NCBI RefSeq assembly: GCF_000350225.1
Contig: NW_005179081.1
Span: 22,548-86,547 of the forward strand
Direction: 5' to 3'
Origin: Chondrus crispus
Taxonomy: Eukaryota > Rhodophyta > Florideophyceae > Gigartinales > Gigartinaceae
Length of the DNA: 64,000 nucleotides
Part shown: positions 61,840 through 64,000 of the stretch, piece after piece
How positions within the stretch are numbered: the stretch's first letter is position 1
How the letters are laid out: the number at the start of each line of letters is the position of its first letter
Notes under the pieces: model-generated
The model's database searches: none
What the model was told of the DNA's origin: nothing
What the model saw: only the letters and a program-made list of their open reading frames with translations
Position numbers and translations under genes: made by a program

Positions 61840-61902
61840 TTCCGAGATCTTCTTGTCTTGTTCCGAGATCTTCTTGCCTTGTTCCGAGATCTTCTTGTCT
61901 TT
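61840..61902 (-). repeat. 21-bp tandem repeat, three units
   Basis: TTCCGAGATCTTCTTGTCTTG is repeated with one or two changes. It encodes one heptad per unit (KKISEQD/G) in the coiled-coil frame. Confidence 0.85.
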
Positions 61903-62804
61903 TTTTGACGAAGAGGAGATACGATTATGCGAGTACTGCTCTTCTCGGGATGCAGAAGATTATGTGCGGTAAGGTTGAGGTCACGGAACGCCACAGCTTC
62001 GACGATGTCATCCTTGGAGTAGTATCGTTGACTTTGATACGTCCTTGCCTTGTTTGCGACGGCCGCACTGCTGATTCGTGACGAACGCTGCGCTTTCGTT
62101 CCTTTCTTGTCGCTCTTGTCTTCTTTGAGTTTGTAGACAATGACCCGGGACTTTTCACGATCGACGACCACGTACTCTGGAACCCCAGCGCGTGCGTACT
62201 CCCCTACTTTGGTCGTCAAATCTTCGACACGATTGGTACTCGTCACCTCAACGACCAAGAAAGGGGGTCTGCCTGGTGGGAAGTCGACTTTCTTCGAGGT
62301 TGGAGACATGTTTGCTTGTTCCTCAGGCGTAACATGGGGTCCAACAGCAATATCGGCAATGAGGATAGAATCCCTACGCCGACGTGAAGACGAGGCGGAT
62401 GGCTGAGAAGCAGCGCGGGAGTTTCCACTGATTCCCACTTTTGCTTCCGCATAAGCCGTCACCCACTCAGGAGATGGGCGTTCGGTGTTGGCCACAGCAA
62501 AAACGGCATGGAGCTCGTCTTGAATGCTCTTGTGATGTACATCGGCCATGTCCTCGCATTGATGGTATAGGATTCCGTCAATAAGTTCGTAACAATCGCC
62601 GGGCCGGTGTGGTAAGCTGAAATAGTCAGCAAAAGTGCTCGGCGTAAGGTGTAAATGGCCGAATGGAGTGGAGGAAGCGTGCAAAGGCGACGGCAATAGT
62701 GACGGGGATGAAGGCGGAGAGATAGGTGGAGACAGAGATGATGGCGAAGCCGGCAAAGAAGACTAGGACGGGTGCGCGGAGACAGAGCCAGGGTTGATGT
62801 CCAT

Positions 62805-63550
62805 GTCGCAAAGGGGGGGGGGGGGGGTGGCGCCGGGCTCAGAACGCTTGTACAAGCAGCACTGTTTGAGCTAAACAGATCGGCTGACGGGAGACATTAT
62901 GCACGCCCCTAGCAGTTGTTTGCCTGGAGACTTTTCAGATTCAAATACAGTTAATTTGCCTGGAAAGGTTTCACATTGATTCGCTCCTCGTCTGCCCAAC
63001 CCCTGCCCAACTGTGTGTACCAGTTAATGGCGTTTCCGCGACCAGGAAGAAAAGCTTAGCAGTTGTTAGTAATTAGGCATTACGGAAAAGTGTTGTTAAT
63101 CGCTGACCCAAAAACCATTATTTTCGGTGGAAAATTCAGAACAGCACATGTCTCATTTTTGCGCATTTAGCCATGTCATTTTGTTTTGCGTAAACCCTCT
63201 AAAGTACTAGAATAAACTTTTCTTTGGTACTGTATCATATGGCGTTTCGTGCATTTATTTGCATTTCGCATGGTTTTTTATGAATAGCACGGCGGTGGTT
63301 TGAGCTACACCCAATTCGACTTCAGAATCGTTCGTTTCAGCACGTTGTTGAGGCGGGTGAAGAGGTGCTTTTATAAAATCTGGTTGCGATACGGAAACAC
63401 GGGCGGGACGGAGGGTGTATTTATTTGCGTTTCGCGCACTGTAGCATCCCGTCACTCTCCTCGCCCTCACACCCTCTGCCCCTCACCATCTGCGCTCGTC
63501 ACCTCCACCTTGCCTCCCCTCCCCGCCCTCCCCTGCGCCGCACGCCCGCG
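62805..63550. other. Intergenic region between two divergent genes
   Basis: It starts with a G run of about 15 bases and then holds AT-rich DNA without open frames of interest. It would contain the promoters of the Uma2 gene and the C2 gene. No clear element can be named. Confidence 0.4.
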
Positions 63551-64000
63551 ATGGCCTCCGAATCGCCCATTCAAGTGCGCATCATGTCCGCGACGTCCCT
63601 CCGCGCGGCCAACGTCGGCAAGGGCGCGTCGGACCCGTACGCAGTCGTCACGCTTGCGCGCACGGGCGAGAGGAAGACCACCGTCGTGTGTCTCAACACC
63701 GTCGACCCGAAGTGGTACCACCTGCTCGTCTTCGTGGCCCGCCCGCACGACGTCCTGCACCTGCACATCTTCGACAAGAACCTCGTCGTGTGCGACCGCC
63801 TCCTGGGCTCGGTCACCATCCCGGTCGCGCAGGCCCTGGACCACGCCACCGCCTGCCTACCCGCGCGCCCGCTCGCGCCGCCGCTGCCGCCTCCGCCGCC
63901 GCCGCCTCCGCCGCCGCCGCTCCACGCCCCGGACGCATACCCCTGGCACTCGCCGCCGTCGCCCGCCGCCCCGGCGCCCCCGCTCCACCCCCACCGTTTT
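63551..64000 (+). CDS. C2-domain protein with poly-proline tail, 3' end outside the window
   Basis: The ATG at 63551 sits in a GCG-ATGG context. The 150 codons visible are all open. Codons 6-100 form a C2 domain: IQVRIMSATSLRAANVGKGASDPYAVVTL, then RKTTVV, NTVDPKWYHLLVFV, LHLHIFDKN and DRLLGSVTIPV. The Asp of SDPY and those of FDKN and CDRL fall where Ca2+-binding loop residues lie in the family, so Ca2+-dependent membrane binding is plausible. A run of about 16 prolines and a Pro/His/Ala-rich segment follow and may bind profilin- or SH3-like partners. Codon use is strongly GC-rich, unlike the AT-richer DNA just upstream. The minus-strand frames here are shadows of this gene. Confidence 0.85.
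   Translation, partial: MASESPIQVRIMSATSLRAANVGKGASDPYAVVTLARTGERKTTVVCLNTVDPKWYHLLVFVARPHDVLHLHIFDKNLVVCDRLLGSVTIPVAQALDHATACLPARPLAPPLPPPPPPPPPPPLHAPDAYPWHSPPSPAAPAPPLHPHRF

Larger units (their letters stand above)
61390..62804 (-). pseudogene. Uma2-fold (PD-(D/E)XK nuclease-like) gene with coiled-coil tail, two breaks
   Basis: The first ATG, at 62802-62804, is followed after 13 codons by TAG (62763-62765). The same frame then runs on through a Pro/Ser-rich stretch into a Uma2-type domain: GDCYELIDGILYHQ, HHKSIQDELHAVF, ILIADIAVGP (Asp), PPFLVVEVTSTN (E-V-x) and LTTKVGEYARAGVPEYVVVD (Lys). These residues form the expected nuclease core. The domain is very common in cyanobacteria and uncommon in eukaryotes. 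At a T7 run (61900-61906) the frame changes. One frame gives basic 7-residue repeats. The other gives coiled-coil heptads (KKISEQD, three copies), then VQELEKKNAYLYKMVKQ and a PATV repeat, ending at 61390. The second looks like the original C-terminus. Errors in two spots of an otherwise working gene are possible. Confidence 0.72.

Noticed and set aside
63467..63844. A 125-codon minus frame at the right end
   Set aside because: Opposite strand of the GC-rich C2-domain gene, which has clear domain motifs.
1..64000. tRNA and rRNA genes
   Set aside because: No T-loop plus acceptor-stem combination or rRNA block could be recognised by eye; a covariance-model search would decide.

Overview
This is nuclear DNA from a eukaryote whose genes have few introns. 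Every host-like gene that can be read here is a single open frame: a SEN1-type helicase of 1520 codons, an 803-codon helical protein, a 300-codon membrane protein, a Uma2-fold gene and the start of a GC-rich C2-domain gene. Most of the rest is transposable elements. The mix is chromodomain Ty3/Gypsy elements, a LINE with a restriction-like endonuclease, PIF/Harbinger pairs, a pogo-like relic and a tyrosine-recombinase relic. Together with a Uma2 domain, which is typical of cyanobacteria, this would suit an alga, for example a red macroalga. That assignment is inference and is not proven by the sequence. Two 100-base N runs (12643-12742 and 50625-50724) look like fixed-size scaffold gaps.

Layout. 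1-2560: a gag fragment and a decayed pogo-like transposase. 2639-11542: a minus-strand Ty3/Gypsy element with gag, protease and pol, whose two flanking LTRs do not match. 11543-12642: an LTR fragment split by a solo LTR. 12743-14928: a broken LINE. 15546-19148: Harbinger element H1, whose Myb-like gene is split by a solo LTR. 19374-23118: two host genes of unknown function. 24948-29510: the SEN1-like helicase. 31061-33765: Harbinger element H2. 33977-35076: a tyrosine-recombinase relic cut by an LTR. 35077-58933: a stack of nested LTR elements. 61390-62804: the broken Uma2 gene. 63551-64000: the C2 gene, which runs off the window.

The nested stack can be read in order. Element A2 (35077 onward, plus strand) cut the recombinase relic. 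Its gag then received a solo family-B LTR, flanked by CCACA duplications, and a family-B element on the minus strand (B2). B2's pol was in turn cut by a second family-B element on the plus strand (B1, 44741-58933). B1 has gag, protease, RT, RNase H, integrase and a chromodomain, then a 5.7-kb region before its 3' LTR. That region carries a 530-codon gene on the opposite strand, and part of the same gene sits in the same place in B2. This conserved antisense gene, together with a leader holding three copies of the LTR-end/primer-binding-site sequence, is the most novel-looking system in the window.

In the Gypsy elements, gag makes the particle, protease matures it, RT/RNase H copies the RNA from a tRNA primer and integrase inserts the copy; the chromodomain of family B probably steers insertion. 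In each Harbinger element a Myb/SANT-like protein and a DDE transposase are encoded on converging strands and would act together.
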